Source: Stichopus chloronotus (Eukaryota; Echinodermata; Holothuroidea; Aspidochirotida; Stichopodidae). From it: a stretch of 64,000 nucleotides of DNA. Where the stretch lies: positions 8,297,094 through 8,361,093 of the forward strand of contig CM037840.1 of NCBI GenBank assembly GCA_021234535.1. Direction: 5' to 3'. This document shows positions 1 to 12,359 of the stretch, piece by piece. Positions within the stretch are counted from its first letter, which is position 1. Each line of letters starts with the position of its first letter. The translations under genes were made by a program, and so were the position numbers. Under the pieces are notes generated by a model. It searched no databases. It saw only the letters and a program-made list of their open reading frames with translations, and was not told the DNA's origin.

Positions 1-3000
1 ACTTTAAAATTACAGTCTTACATTATGAATACACAAAGCCTAAGATGAATTTTTGATGCACAGCCTGCAGAATAAAGTGATGTAACCAGTTCCATTTACA
101 TTAAGTCATGCAGCGAAAAAGCTCATCAAATAGCCAGAGGTCGTTACAGTTAATGAATAATACTTGTAACATAAATTGAAATAGAAATATCTCGATAACA
201 ACCAAAAGGGACCGAATGCAAGACTACTAGGGTCTCTAGGAAGCACAATGATTACCTGAGCGGAGCGCCACCATCCGGTGGCGTGGAGTGACAAGAAAAT
301 TTGCAGGTTTACAACACCCCCCCCCCCCCGTTCCCCACCAGATGGCTGGAATCCCTACATGTAAACCCAGGCCTTGAAGGGATCACTTTCACTCCGCTGT
401 GCCTTGATGCATCGTTTTAACTCGTAAAGGCTAACACATGCAAGTAATAGGCATAATATAAAATGTACTATTTACTGATATGACGCTACCGTATTTGATA
501 TATTTTTGAAAGGAACACTTCCCGATCAAGTTAAAGCGAAGAATAAACGTGATGTCGATAATTGGTAATTGATAATTTTGCTGGTTTTTTTTTTATATTT
601 TTGCTTAATTTTATTGTTCTTTAAATCTACAGAAAATTTAACAGTGTAAGCAGACGGTGTTCAGCAGACAGGACACAGGCGCGAATCCAGTTTTGTTTCC
701 TTCCCAAATTAGCAAAGCGATATCTAAAATATGCTTCCCCAGATGCTGGGAAATCTCATCTAAGTGCATCCAGAACTCAAATTTTCTTGGGGAGAACCCC
801 TACCCCCCCCCCCCTCGTGGACTCAGAAAAAAACAAAAACCAAACCTGGCAGTACACGACATAAATAATATTATAAGCAAAATGCATCCCGTTTCTGCCG
901 GGGGGGGGGGGGGTAAATATGATGTCATTACCGATCGCCTCAGATGGTTTCTCCGAGAAACAATTTTATTAGTCAACATGTGACAATGGTTTTTCAAGTT
1001 CTCATTCCATGTAAAGCCTTACTTTAAAAATTCCGTTGTCTGAAAAGCTTCTAATGCAATTAACAGTTTTTTTTCAATGTCTTGGCATGACTATAGGTCC
1101 CTCTAAAAACCAAAATAACAAGGCATGATATCAGTCTAAAACACAGAGATGACTGGACCGGAAAATATAGATCATAAAACCGACAAATTGTACTGTAAAT
1201 GTCAATATGTAAGTCACGTGGATTCTGCCTTACTTTTCACTGTTGATTGACACATTCTTATGTTATATTTTGATTCCTTGTAGTTCCTCAAATGAGCAGT
1301 AACACCACCCGTATCTGCAATATGGTGTATCGTTTAAGATAATACTACTGAAAATCTGCACCAAACCAGGCTGATGCATTTGACAGAAAGTTCTACAAAA
1401 TGGACTGTGATATCCCTGTCCATATTTACACAACAGGTGATGGGGGGGGGGGGGGGATCCATTCTATAATAACAGTCAACTATCCAAGTATTCTTCCGCT
1501 TCCCCTCCCATCCCCTCCCCGCACTCACTTCCCTGGAGGAAATTACGATGGAAAGTTGTCATCAAGGTACAGCATAACAAGAGCATGTCATACTTGTTAT
1601 GAAATCACACCGACGCGTCCTCTCAAAAGTGATTTTGAAGATAAAAATAGCAACATCAACAGAAGATAAAAATAGCAACGTCAAAAAAAAAAAAAAAACA
1701 AGTTACGAACGGAAAATGGTCTTGTCTTTTCCCGTCACGTGGTAAGGAAACATTCGAAAGGGGATGGTAAGTAAAATGTATCATGTTTGCTTCTATCTTT
1801 GTACATGACGACGGGTAGTCATGAAACGGACTCTGAAAATGGGTGGAGTCGGGGGGAATCTCATGACAGGAAAGAAAAAAAAAGTTGGTTGTTTTAATTG
1901 ACAAAATGAATTTTCGAAATGCCATCTTAATGTACAGATGTATGCATGCAAACAAAATATGTCTTCATCGTATACCATTATAATCAGTGATGATTACATA
2001 TATTTTATACATTTTTTTTTTCAAATTGGCATTGAGTGAAAACTGACTGTTACACAAAAAAAAAAACGCGTTTTCATCTCATCTTAAAAATCAAATCCGT
2101 TTTCTCATTTCGTCATTTTGACAAATGAAATCGGTGTGCCTGTATCACTGCAGTGTTTTCATGACCAAAGTAAATTAAAAATTAAGTTTCTATATTTGTC
2201 GAAAAAAAGTAGGCCGATATGCTCCCAAAGAAAGAGACCCGCAACAACAGAGGAAGGATTTTTTAATTTCTTTTGTTTTGCAATTCCTACAGCAATACAG
2301 AAAGTGATATCGATATTTTAAAAACAGTGTACTTTTAACTCACTTATTGTAAAAGAGAAATTAAGATAATCAAAGATCCTCAAAGCCAAGGAAGCCCATA
2401 TCTCTCCAAATCATGCTAATCCATATTTGCAATAAACATTGACTCACACTATCTGAAATACTTCTCCATCACAGAAATAAATATTTCTGTGTTCTCCATA
2501 AACATTTGATAACCGGCCACTGAAGGGACAATCTTTTGCCCTTTGCAACAGGAAGTGCAGTTTTTTTTTGGCCAGGATAAAAAGTAAATTCATGCAGGCT
2601 AACAACAAAATTATCTCCAAATAACTGGATCTTTGGGATCAAAAGACCCACGTTTACATCAGCCCTGTGAAAAGTATTTTGGAAAAGTCTATGCAAATAC
2701 TCTGAAAATAACAGCAATGAAAAATAAATGATACGGTACATGATTTGTTCGTAAAGGAAGGAAAAACAGGAGGAAATTGATTTCGCACAACTTAACGAGG
2801 TTTTCCTTTTTTGTCTTGACCTCTCCGTTGATGAAGATCCTTGTGTATGTTCGTAACTCATATGTGTCAGTATCTGTATATGTAGAACGTGTTTCTTTGT
2901 AATGTTGACTTTGTTCAGCCTATCTACTGAGAATTTAGACAGGAAAGTTACATTAAGAGAATTAGGAACAAAGAAAAAAGAAAAAGATTTCACTACATCA

Positions 3001-4008
3001 GAATAAGAGCAAACTTCTTCTTTATTCACGCAACTTACACTTGAACTCGGTCAACTGATTCTAACGTCATATATATAATTAAACATGAGGGTCGTCAGCT
3101 TTGACAACCACAAAATAATGAGGGGGTAGTCAGTTTTTGACAAAAAAAAAAATCCAAAAAAAGTGGAGAAGGATTAAGAGGACACTTGCCTGCTCTAAGA
3201 ATTTACATGATGTAGTAACCTAAAAGAAAGGAATAGGAATTACTTGAAGTGACAATGACCAGGAATTCATCTCTGCAGTGCAGGCTAAATGTTGCTTTTG
3301 GCTAGAGACTTTTAGGCATCAAGCTCAAGACGATAGGATTCCTAGATAAAAACCCTGTATCGTCGACGACTCTCACACACACACCCAAATTCGATTCACT
3401 CTGCCACACAACCCTATACCGTCTCTCATCTCACGTGGGAGTGACTGTATAAGATTCACAGCTTCTTTAGAGCCTTGTCTGTTGCTATAAGCAACAGGTC
3501 ACAATCACATTGCCATACGCAGCAGTCGTCAGGTATATCGAAAGCAAGAATTGAAACTATGCTTGTATTCGTATCCTGCTGCTTGGGAATGGCCAGCCGA
3601 AGAGGTAGTACAATACGCGGGGTGAGTCACGTGGAACACATGGGTTTGGTTTTCCGGCTTTGCTCACGGAAAAAGGTACACGTTTTTCATCACACCGTCA
3701 AAGGACATCCTGATCATTACGAAAGCCTACTGGTGCCATGCATATATGTATTGATTTGTTTGTTATTTCTCGTAGGTAATTTGTAATAAATTATTAATTC
3801 GTTAATACAAACTTTTAATTTGTAGTTACAAGTTTGTTTTTACAAATTATTGACATGTTATAACACACGATAACATTTGTTATTAAAAAACTACTAATTT
3901 TAAGTTATGAATTATTAATTTGTAATACATTATTATTATTTTTTATTGCCATTGATGAATTTGCATTCATGGCAGCTAAGCAGGTTTCGTAGATCATCTA
4001 TAGCTTTT

Positions 4009-4014
<6 letters not shown>
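1..4014. other. Non-coding stretch, no supportable gene
   Basis: I see no recognisable protein domain, RNA gene or coding exon here. The longest open frame is on the minus strand at 2469-3029 (186 codons). It has no family motif, lies in AT-rich sequence and is not supported as a gene. The stretch does hold long C and G homopolymers near its start (listed separately) and an AT-rich, TAATAAATTATTAA-like segment at about 3780-3950 that leads into the first (TA)n array. A 23-bp piece at 626-648 resembles the right end of the small inverted-repeat element at 60301-60474. Confidence 0.4.
317..1456. repeat. Cluster of long poly-C / poly-G tracts
   Basis: Four homopolymers lie within 1.15 kb: C13 at 317-329, C12 at 803-814, G15 at 900-914 and G15 at 1442-1456. 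Tracts of at least ten G or C recur at 14222-14231, 14516-14525, 20873-20886, 26984-26994, 43878-43890, 55540-55550 and 55936-55945. Such runs slip easily in replication and in sequencing, so their exact lengths are uncertain. Two later examples lie inside hAT-like elements, so some tracts may be transposon-borne. Confidence 0.85.

Positions 4015-4088
<74 letters not shown>
4015..4088. repeat. (TA)n microsatellite, array 1
   Basis: An essentially pure TA dinucleotide run of about 74 bp, preceded by a short TG stretch. It borders one side of the Penelope-like remnant, and a second (TA)n array borders the other side. Confidence 0.97.
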
Positions 4089-4091
<3 letters not shown>

Positions 4092-4255
4092 AAACTGAAA
4101 ATAGCGATGAGTTTGAAATTCATGATGAATAACATATATTACGCCAATATTTCGTAAGAATACACCTTACATCGTCAAGGCGAAATAGCAAACTGATAAT
4201 ACAAGTCAGTACATTACAAAAACAGCTGTAACAGAAGTAAGTGAGTAATACCAGC

Positions 4256-4440
4256 TCAAAACAGCTGAAGATTACAGTGATCGTGTATGGAACTGAATTC
4301 TTTGAAGTAGTCAGCATTTAAATGTTTTTTAAATCTATCACAAAGCCTGAGTTTGGACTCCCCAATATAATTATCTTTACAAGTTTGGTCTCCACAAGGA
4401 ATATAATAAATACAACCACTGCTTTTAAGATCAGGAACTA
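4256..4440 (-). pseudogene. Penelope-like element remnant, GIY-YIG endonuclease domain
   Basis: Read on the minus strand, about 61 codons run from near 4440 to a TGA at 4256-4258. They contain [13 protein letters not shown], then [17 protein letters not shown]. This spacing (GCIYYIPC, about ten residues, YIGE, an arginine-containing helix) is the pattern of the GIY-YIG endonuclease domain at the C-terminus of Penelope-like retroelement proteins. In intact elements that domain nicks target DNA for retrotransposition. No reverse transcriptase part was recognised beyond the flanking (TA)n array, and the frame is closed on both sides, so this is a relic. A cellular GIY-YIG protein is less likely because the segment is isolated among repeats. 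The call rests on motif recognition only. Confidence 0.55.
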
Positions 4441-4488
4441 CAGATCTCTTTCAGATGTTCTAAAATTGGTTCATTTTTCAAGGTTAAA

Positions 4489-6273
<1,785 letters not shown>

Positions 6274-6680
6274 GGTGGAGAGTTAGCTTGGTGATTAAAA
6301 TGTCCGTCTTGCAATCACTGGGTCCCTGGATTGAATGGCGATAGAACTACTTGGAAATTTCTGGTGATTCAAAATTGACTTGTTCAGTAAAGCTGTTTAC
6401 AATGATGCTGAGGGGGTTATTTGGGTTCATGTTGTCCTATTTAGGTCTTGCCCGCTTCAGGTTGCTTGGTACAGCTGATGGCCTGCTGAGCTGGGCAGGT
6501 TCTTCAACCCTCCCAGCCTTTGGGAAAGTGGCTGGGGACACACTCCCGTCGGTCGGATGGGGACGTTAAATGGCGTTCCCGCCGTCCCGGGAGCAGGTTT
6601 GGGTTTGCATTGGCGATTATCTGGTTTTGCCCCTGCCTCGATATCCTCTGGACACTTATCGAAAAGAGTGGGCGAATTTA
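6274..6680 (+). repeat. tRNA-derived SINE-like repeat
   Basis: The first ~75 bp resemble a decayed tRNA gene. There is an A-box-like GTTAGCTTGGTGATTA, an anticodon-loop-like CTTGCAATC, and a degenerate B-box, GGATTGAATGG, compared with the GGTTCGAATCC consensus. A non-tRNA body follows, including GGACGTTAAATGGCG near 6563, a motif I associate with invertebrate SINEs. The 3' end is uncertain; the neighbouring inverted-repeat element starts at about 6681 and may have inserted at or into this repeat. The B-box is too degraded for a functional tRNA. The alternative is a chance tRNA resemblance. Confidence 0.45.
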
Positions 6681-8574
6681 CTGGGGGGCAATTCCACGGT
6701 AACGCCGTGACGCTTTGGAAGCAAAATTTACATTTTAAGTGCAAATAACAGAAAGAGCTTTAATGTTGGGAACAAACTTTTATTTCAATTCCACTCCTAC
6801 TATCACAAAGTTAATTTAGAAAATGTTTTTATTTCAAAAAGTGCACTAAGTATGAAAATATGAATATTAATGACGGTGGTAACGCCGTGACGCTGAAAAG
6901 GACATGCATTTTCTGACCCCTCACAAACTGTTAAAACCCTACTAAGTTTAAGGACTTTTTGCAGTTTCTCCACATTAAATACACTTTATAGACTGTTACC
7001 TATAATAGTGTGGTGAAATACAAAATAAAAAATTATGATTATGGTAGATATGATAAGATATAAAAAAAAATGGGGGTAACGCCGTGACTGTAACGCCGTG
7101 ACCAAAGCCTGATTATATGGGAAATGCATGTTAAAAAAAAAATAAATTAATACACTGATAGGAAATGGTGATATTGATAGTCAGATTGTTTGTAATTCAT
7201 CTAGATATGAGGAATTTGGATGTTTTAAGAAATATTTGCTATGAATTTGTGTAAGAAAGTGGAAATTTCTACTTCGGACATCAGGTGAAAAATGAAGAAC
7301 TATAATAAATCCACAAACAACTCCGGTCAAAATGAAATCCAGAAGAGTGCTATAGCTATGGTAGGCCTACTGCATAAGAAATGACATGAACTGTGAAAGC
7401 TTTATACAGTATTACAATATAAATGCAGTTCCATCTCACTGGAACAGCAAATATTCCCTTCATACAGGGTATTGAGTGATTGAGTCTCAAGTTTAATACA
7501 TTTAGTATTATTTAAAAAAAATTAAGTAAATGTATGCCAGATTGCATTGGTGCAATCACATAAATTGTTTTACTTTGGCTTACACTGAGTCTTAAATGTC
7601 CAAAATAGAACAGTGTGGCCAAACTTGTTGGGTCTCATCAGTCACAGTTTTATTATAGCTTAGGTTTGCGTCCTCAACTTTGACAAACTGACCCTCTGTT
7701 TGCCTTCTCCAATCTCCACGAAATATTTGGTAGTGTACTGTACAGAGCTTCAAGTGTATTGTGGGGCATTTTGTAGATGATAAAGGACTGTTTCTACATT
7801 GTTTTAGCAAAACAATCTTGGAACAGAAAGAGGAAAATCTGTATAAAATGCTTCTTATGCTCGATGGTATACAGGGAGTGTACCATGGATTGACTGGATG
7901 CTATAAACAGGTGCTAGTCACTGCCCAATCTAGCAGACCATTGTAGTTTCTGAGCGTAAAAGGGGCATTACCATAACAAAAGAAAGGGTACAGTTGTGCA
8001 TTTCCTGTTTTTACTATCACAGAAGGAGGCCCCAAAATGTTGTCAAACAAATCATTATCATACAGTACTAGGTGCTGTTACTTCAGTACCAGCAGCCATA
8101 GTGACTATAATTGTCAGTCCCCATACAGTAAATCAGTGCCTGTCACGGCGTTACTGTCACGGCGTTACCAAAAAAGTAAAAAATTAAAAATTGCAATATT
8201 TAGGGTAACGCTGTGACATAGTGAGACAACTTTAATTAGTTGCTCGTAAGTGTGGAAGACATTGCTGAAATCATAATTTGATTCCAAATGTTGCAAATTC
8301 ATGGAAATAACACCATGGTAGAGTATGAATTCATAGAAAAACCTCAAGGCAGTTGTTGCTAGAAAGCTTTTATGCCATATTTTGCGAAAATATTGACACT
8401 TTGATTGATGCTAATTAATTATGCAAGCAAAATGAGTTAATTTTGTTTTTTTATGAACAATTTTTTTTATTGGAAAATTCAACGTTTAGGCTTCTTTGAT
8501 ACCAAATTTACTGATATTGGAGAATTTTTAAAATTTGATGGTCATGTCCACTTTTGCGTGGAATTGCCCTGGGG
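6681..8574. mobile_element. Non-autonomous TIR element with recurring 13-mer
   Basis: The ends are inverted copies of GGCAATTCCACG at 6687-6698 and 8557-8568. Both are flanked outside by the same six bases, CTGGGG (6681-6686 and 8569-8574), as expected of a target-site duplication. The 13-mer GTAACGCCGTGAC occurs at 6699-6711, 6879-6891, 7076-7088 and 7090-7102. It occurs inverted at 8142-8154 and 8156-8168, and with one mismatch at 8205-8217. The left and right paired sites face each other with 14-bp spacing, reminiscent of subterminal transposase-binding sites. The ~1.9-kb interior has only short open frames and no recognisable transposase, so mobility would need a partner in trans. I cannot name the superfamily. 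Confidence 0.7.
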
Positions 8575-9542
8575 TCTTTAGTGCTTCTCCCTCCCCCTCC
8601 CTCTATCCCAGGTCTGCAAAACATTCTCTTTGTTTTTTTTTCTAATTCAGTAAATTCTTTAACCTCCCCACGGCACAAAGTAGCATTATGACGTCACTAA
8701 GGGGGCGCTACGTAAGAAACATAGATTTCGAACTAACAAATTTGCATGCTAGGCGTCACAAAAACCACAGAGCTAGATCACCGCAGATGTATCGCAGATT
8801 AAAAAGAAGGAAAACAACTTTCAAAAAGAAAGAAAAAGAAACATCACATTTTTTACCTTAGTTGAGAACCGCTGTATAAAAACCACAGCACAGTCACTGC
8901 CATGCTTCCCCTGCACCTGACTCTCGATTCCGCTAAATCAAAATATTCCGTTACACCTGTTAATTAACACTAACAGTACGTATTTTACGTGCACTGAAAC
9001 AACAATGAGTAAAATATTTGCACACTGTATCGTTTACTGTTTAGTATTGTGATCGTACACGGTACAGTAGCGAAGTTTGGTGCATGTAGCTAGATCTTTG
9101 GTTTGGTGTATTGACATATTCGTTGGAAACGCAATCAGTGCGTTTCACTTCAAACCACTTCAGTTTTCATTGGTATGGATTAGATATTTAGAACTGCAGA
9201 TTCATTGAAATAAGGACACGAAACAACTCCGATTGAACTCTGATTGTTGAACAATGTGAAATTCTGCAACATGGGTGATTACTTTGCGAGTGTACTGTAA
9301 CGTTACAAACTTCAGAGATAGGCCTAGGCTAGATTGTCTCATGATTGTCCTGTTAACTCACTCAAGTCGAACCTAATAATGATCAGCAAATGATACCATG
9401 GCATGATTTATTGATGTAACGCTGTAAATTGCGCTGACGTGTTTTAGGCCGGTCTACCTTGTTTCAGTTTAGCTTTAGACCTAGCAGAGCCTATTTTTAG
9501 GCTGGCCCTAGGCCTATGTGTAAATGCATTGCTCACTGTAAC

Positions 9543-9584
9543 TGTTAGACCCTAACAGTTAATAATAGGCGTTAGGGTCTAACA
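9543..9584. repeat. Perfect 14-bp inverted repeat (hairpin)
   Basis: TGTTAGACCCTAAC at 9543-9556 is matched exactly by its reverse complement at 9571-9584, across a 14-base loop. The stem contains CCCTAA/TTAGGG, the metazoan telomere unit, but only once per arm, so it is not a telomeric array. Confidence 0.9.
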
Positions 9585-9941
9585 CTAACACCAGGCCTAT
9601 TTTAGTATCAAAAGTTCAAACTAGGGCGCCTAACCTCTTATATTATAGAGGCAACAGTGATCAAACCCAGGCCTTGGCTGACTGTATTGTCAGTTGTACT
9701 TAGGGCTAGTTAGCTTGGCTTAGGATACACCAATTAAGGCCTTATCTGTGATCAGTCCCAAATAAAGTTACACTGCAGCTACTCCAGCCTAAGGTCCTCC
9801 ACAGCTACCCTTTACTTGTAACTCAAAGAGTATTCACAGAGAAGTTCGCCACCAGCCCTAGGTTCCCTTAGATCTACAGTTACACTAGACGGGAAAGTTT
9901 GCTGTGCTCGTGCTAGATTGAAAAGCTTGTATAATGTGCCA

Positions 9942-10105
9942 GGATCTGTATCCTTTTTGTGTGGACCAGGCAGTTACGCTGAAATCTTTGCACAGGGGAT
10001 AACTCCCCAGTGCACATGAAACTTTCCAATCTGGTGGCCTTGCGATTTTCCCCCATGCAGAGATTTGAGCATTATTGATCAGCAATGCAAAAAGGATACA
10101 GATCC
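9942..10105. repeat. Perfect 18-bp inverted repeat
   Basis: GGATCTGTATCCTTTTTG at 9942-9959 recurs as its exact reverse complement at 10088-10105, with 128 bp between. The loop also holds two related CTTTCCAATCTG words, one of them just outside the right arm. This may be the remnant of a small foldback element. Confidence 0.85.
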
Positions 10106-11657
10106 CCCATGCATTTTGCAGGCTTTCCAATCTGACCAGTCTAGTCTGGCCAGTCTGCATTCTATACACTACAATGTGTTGATCTTCCCCGTGAGCGTCC
10201 ACTTTCTCCTGGCATAGTGATGGTGAAATGTTTACCTCGGTGTACCAGCATGCATAAATAAATCTGAGTACTTTTTCTTCATTAAAGCAGAACTTCAGAA
10301 GTCTTGTCAACTTGACTTTGTAGTGTATTGGCACATTGCTCTATGTGGGTCTTTAATGCTACGAATAAACTGCTTTCAAATGCTTTGAGCTATTGCTTAA
10401 GTTTGAAATTTTTCACTTGCATTTTTGTGCAACTAGTTCAGGAAAATATGCCCCACCAACACAGACTTTCCTTTTACCAATTGAGAACATCCCTGAGACT
10501 ATAAGTATTTTCCTGAACTTTTGACCCAGGGATTTCAAAGTATATTTGTATATGTGATCAAAATATATGAAGAGAGATCAGTCAAGCTGAAACATTATGT
10601 ACAAATATGTCCAGGAATAGAGGGATTGTTGCAGCTTGACCTATCCTTTCAGTTTCGCATCAACATGTTCAAGCTTTGCGTCTTTTCTTTCCTATCACGA
10701 AATACAGTAGCTTGAAAGTTGCACCTCTGTGGCATGTGGCTCTGACAGTAACACAAGAATGCATCGGAACTCAGAATCGGTTAGATCCCAATGTTCCAGA
10801 CCCGCAAGCCAAATGTCGGGTATGTTATTGGGCGTCTTGACACTCAACAAATACAGCGGGATATTGTTTGAATCAATTTTTTGTGTGAATTTTAATGTAC
10901 AAGTGAGGTAAAAAGTCACCTGGTATGATAAATATTCAACAAATTTTATGGTTTTACTTCACTTAACCATTACCACAGATTTTTGGATTTATAGATATCG
11001 ACGTTGCCTTTTGTATTTTCAGTTGTATACAAAGCAAGACTTTGCAGACTTTCTCTCTTTTCCTAGTTTTTGTTTTTGTTTCATGACTGCTACTGTACAT
11101 ATTTGTTTATTTGATTCACCAATGTTTTTTTTTTTATTATGTTTGTTTCTTGGTGTACCAGTGTAGTCCACTTAACGTCAAGTTGCTCTTTCTTAGGTTG
11201 CTGGGTTGAAACAACTTCAACATAATTAATTATAGAGTTAATAGCATAACATATCAAAAGGAAAACATAAAAATGAACAAGAGAGAACATGAAGACAATA
11301 TAAGACTTGGGTTCATTGAGTTGATTTGTGAGGATTTTGAAGGGAATAATCACATTGCAATTGCTCGTAGCTTAGTCAATTTTCACATCAAATAGTTATG
11401 AAAACTGTCATTATCTTGAATATTTTTTGTACTTTGTAAGTACCCCCGCTGGAATAGAACCAGAGACATGATTAATATGTTTAGATAGCCGTTCTGCTGT
11501 AGCATGCTTAATTATGTTGGAATTCCTCATATAGCAGTCCTGCTCTAGCACAAGTTCAAGACTTTTGAAATCCTCTTTCATAAAGCAGGTGTCTGTAGCA
11601 TAGTGAATAATCGTACTGAAATAGCTTTTCTGCTATAAAGATGCTATTAAATATTGA

Positions 11658-12359
11658 TTGGTGCAATACATTGATTTGGTTATTCATTTTTCTCTTTTCT
11701 TTTTTTTAGCAGTGTCTGTATGTCTACGACTTGTCGTGATCACCGTCTGCGTGGTCTCCGTGGGAACTCAAGAGACGACTCCATCACTTGGCAACAGTTT
11801 TAACCAAACTGACTTATTTACAGTCTTAGATGGCACAGCGACCTCAGTCGCCGCCTCTTTAGATCCTACCAATGTACTTGTTACAACTCAGACTGCATTG
11901 TCTTCCTCCTTTCCTCCTACATCTCCCATACCTTCTTCATCCACTCCATTAATTGCCACACGAATGCCGACCACGTCTCCTCAGATGGATGTTGCCACGA
12001 CCGGTTCCACCCCTAGGACGGGTAGCGGTTCGACGGCATCTGCGACCACAAGTCTTTCAACAGCGAGTGCCACCTCTCCTCCGGTCGAGACGGCAGATGC
12101 TATCACATCTCCGGCTTCCACTTCACGTATTTCTTCTGCCTCACAAACCGTAGGGGATGATCTTTCCACCCCGTCCACCGACACTGCCGCAGAACAGGAC
12201 AGCACATTGGTGCCAACAAAGAATGCTTCTACGACAGTTGCCGTGGCAACAACTGAAAGTCCTAACACAGACATGCTGTCGATCATAGAATGGTTCCTGG
12301 TTGCAGTAGCAGTGGCAGCTTTCATATTCTTCCTTTGTAAGTTTCTTTTGTTAAACTAA
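11658..12359 (+). CDS. Mucin-like single-pass membrane protein exon (putative)
   Basis: An open frame of 233 codons. A hydrophobic N-terminal stretch (about residues 8-36) could be a signal peptide. Residues ~38-205 are dominated by Ser, Thr, Pro and Ala with NQT and NAS sequons, typical of an O-glycosylated extracellular stalk. A hydrophobic segment (residues ~210-230, including WFLVAVAVAAFIFFL) looks like a transmembrane helix. The composition is far from random for this AT-rich region, which is the main support. A T-rich tract ending in AG at 11708-11709 could be a splice acceptor, so the true exon may begin at 11710 and the first ~17 residues may be intronic. GTAAGT at 12337-12342 is a consensus donor just after the membrane segment, so the last seven codons may also be intronic. 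I do not recognise a family. The role is unknown; a cell-surface protein is inferred. Confidence 0.5.
   Translation: MVQYIDLVIHFSLFFFLAVSVCLRLVVITVCVVSVGTQETTPSLGNSFNQTDLFTVLDGTATSVAASLDPTNVLVTTQTALSSSFPPTSPIPSSSTPLIATRMPTTSPQMDVATTGSTPRTGSGSTASATTSLSTASATSPPVETADAITSPASTSRISSASQTVGDDLSTPSTDTAAEQDSTLVPTKNASTTVAVATTESPNTDMLSIIEWFLVAVAVAAFIFFLCKFLLLN

Larger units (their letters stand above)
8575..11657. other. Non-coding stretch with inverted repeats
   Basis: No gene was recognised. The 149-codon minus-strand frame at 9885-10334 shows no domain and overlaps an inverted repeat. The sequence around 9300-9900 is rich in AGGCCTA-type words. Two clean inverted repeats in this interval are listed separately. 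Confidence 0.35.

Noticed and set aside
2469..3029. 186-codon minus-strand open frame
   Set aside because: Longest frame in the first 10 kb, but composition follows the AT-rich DNA, no domain or signal is recognisable, and no splice or promoter context supports it.
6681..8574. The recurring 13-mer as a CRISPR-like array
   Set aside because: Spacing is irregular, copies occur in both orientations, and the setting is a eukaryotic genome with transposon-type ends around it.
9885..10334. 149-codon minus-strand open frame
   Set aside because: No motif, and it overlaps the 18-bp inverted repeat at 9942-10105, so repeat-derived sequence is more likely.
11981..12325. 114-codon minus-strand frame opposite the mucin-like exon
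   Set aside because: It is a by-product of the Ser/Thr-rich codons on the plus strand, with no motif of its own.
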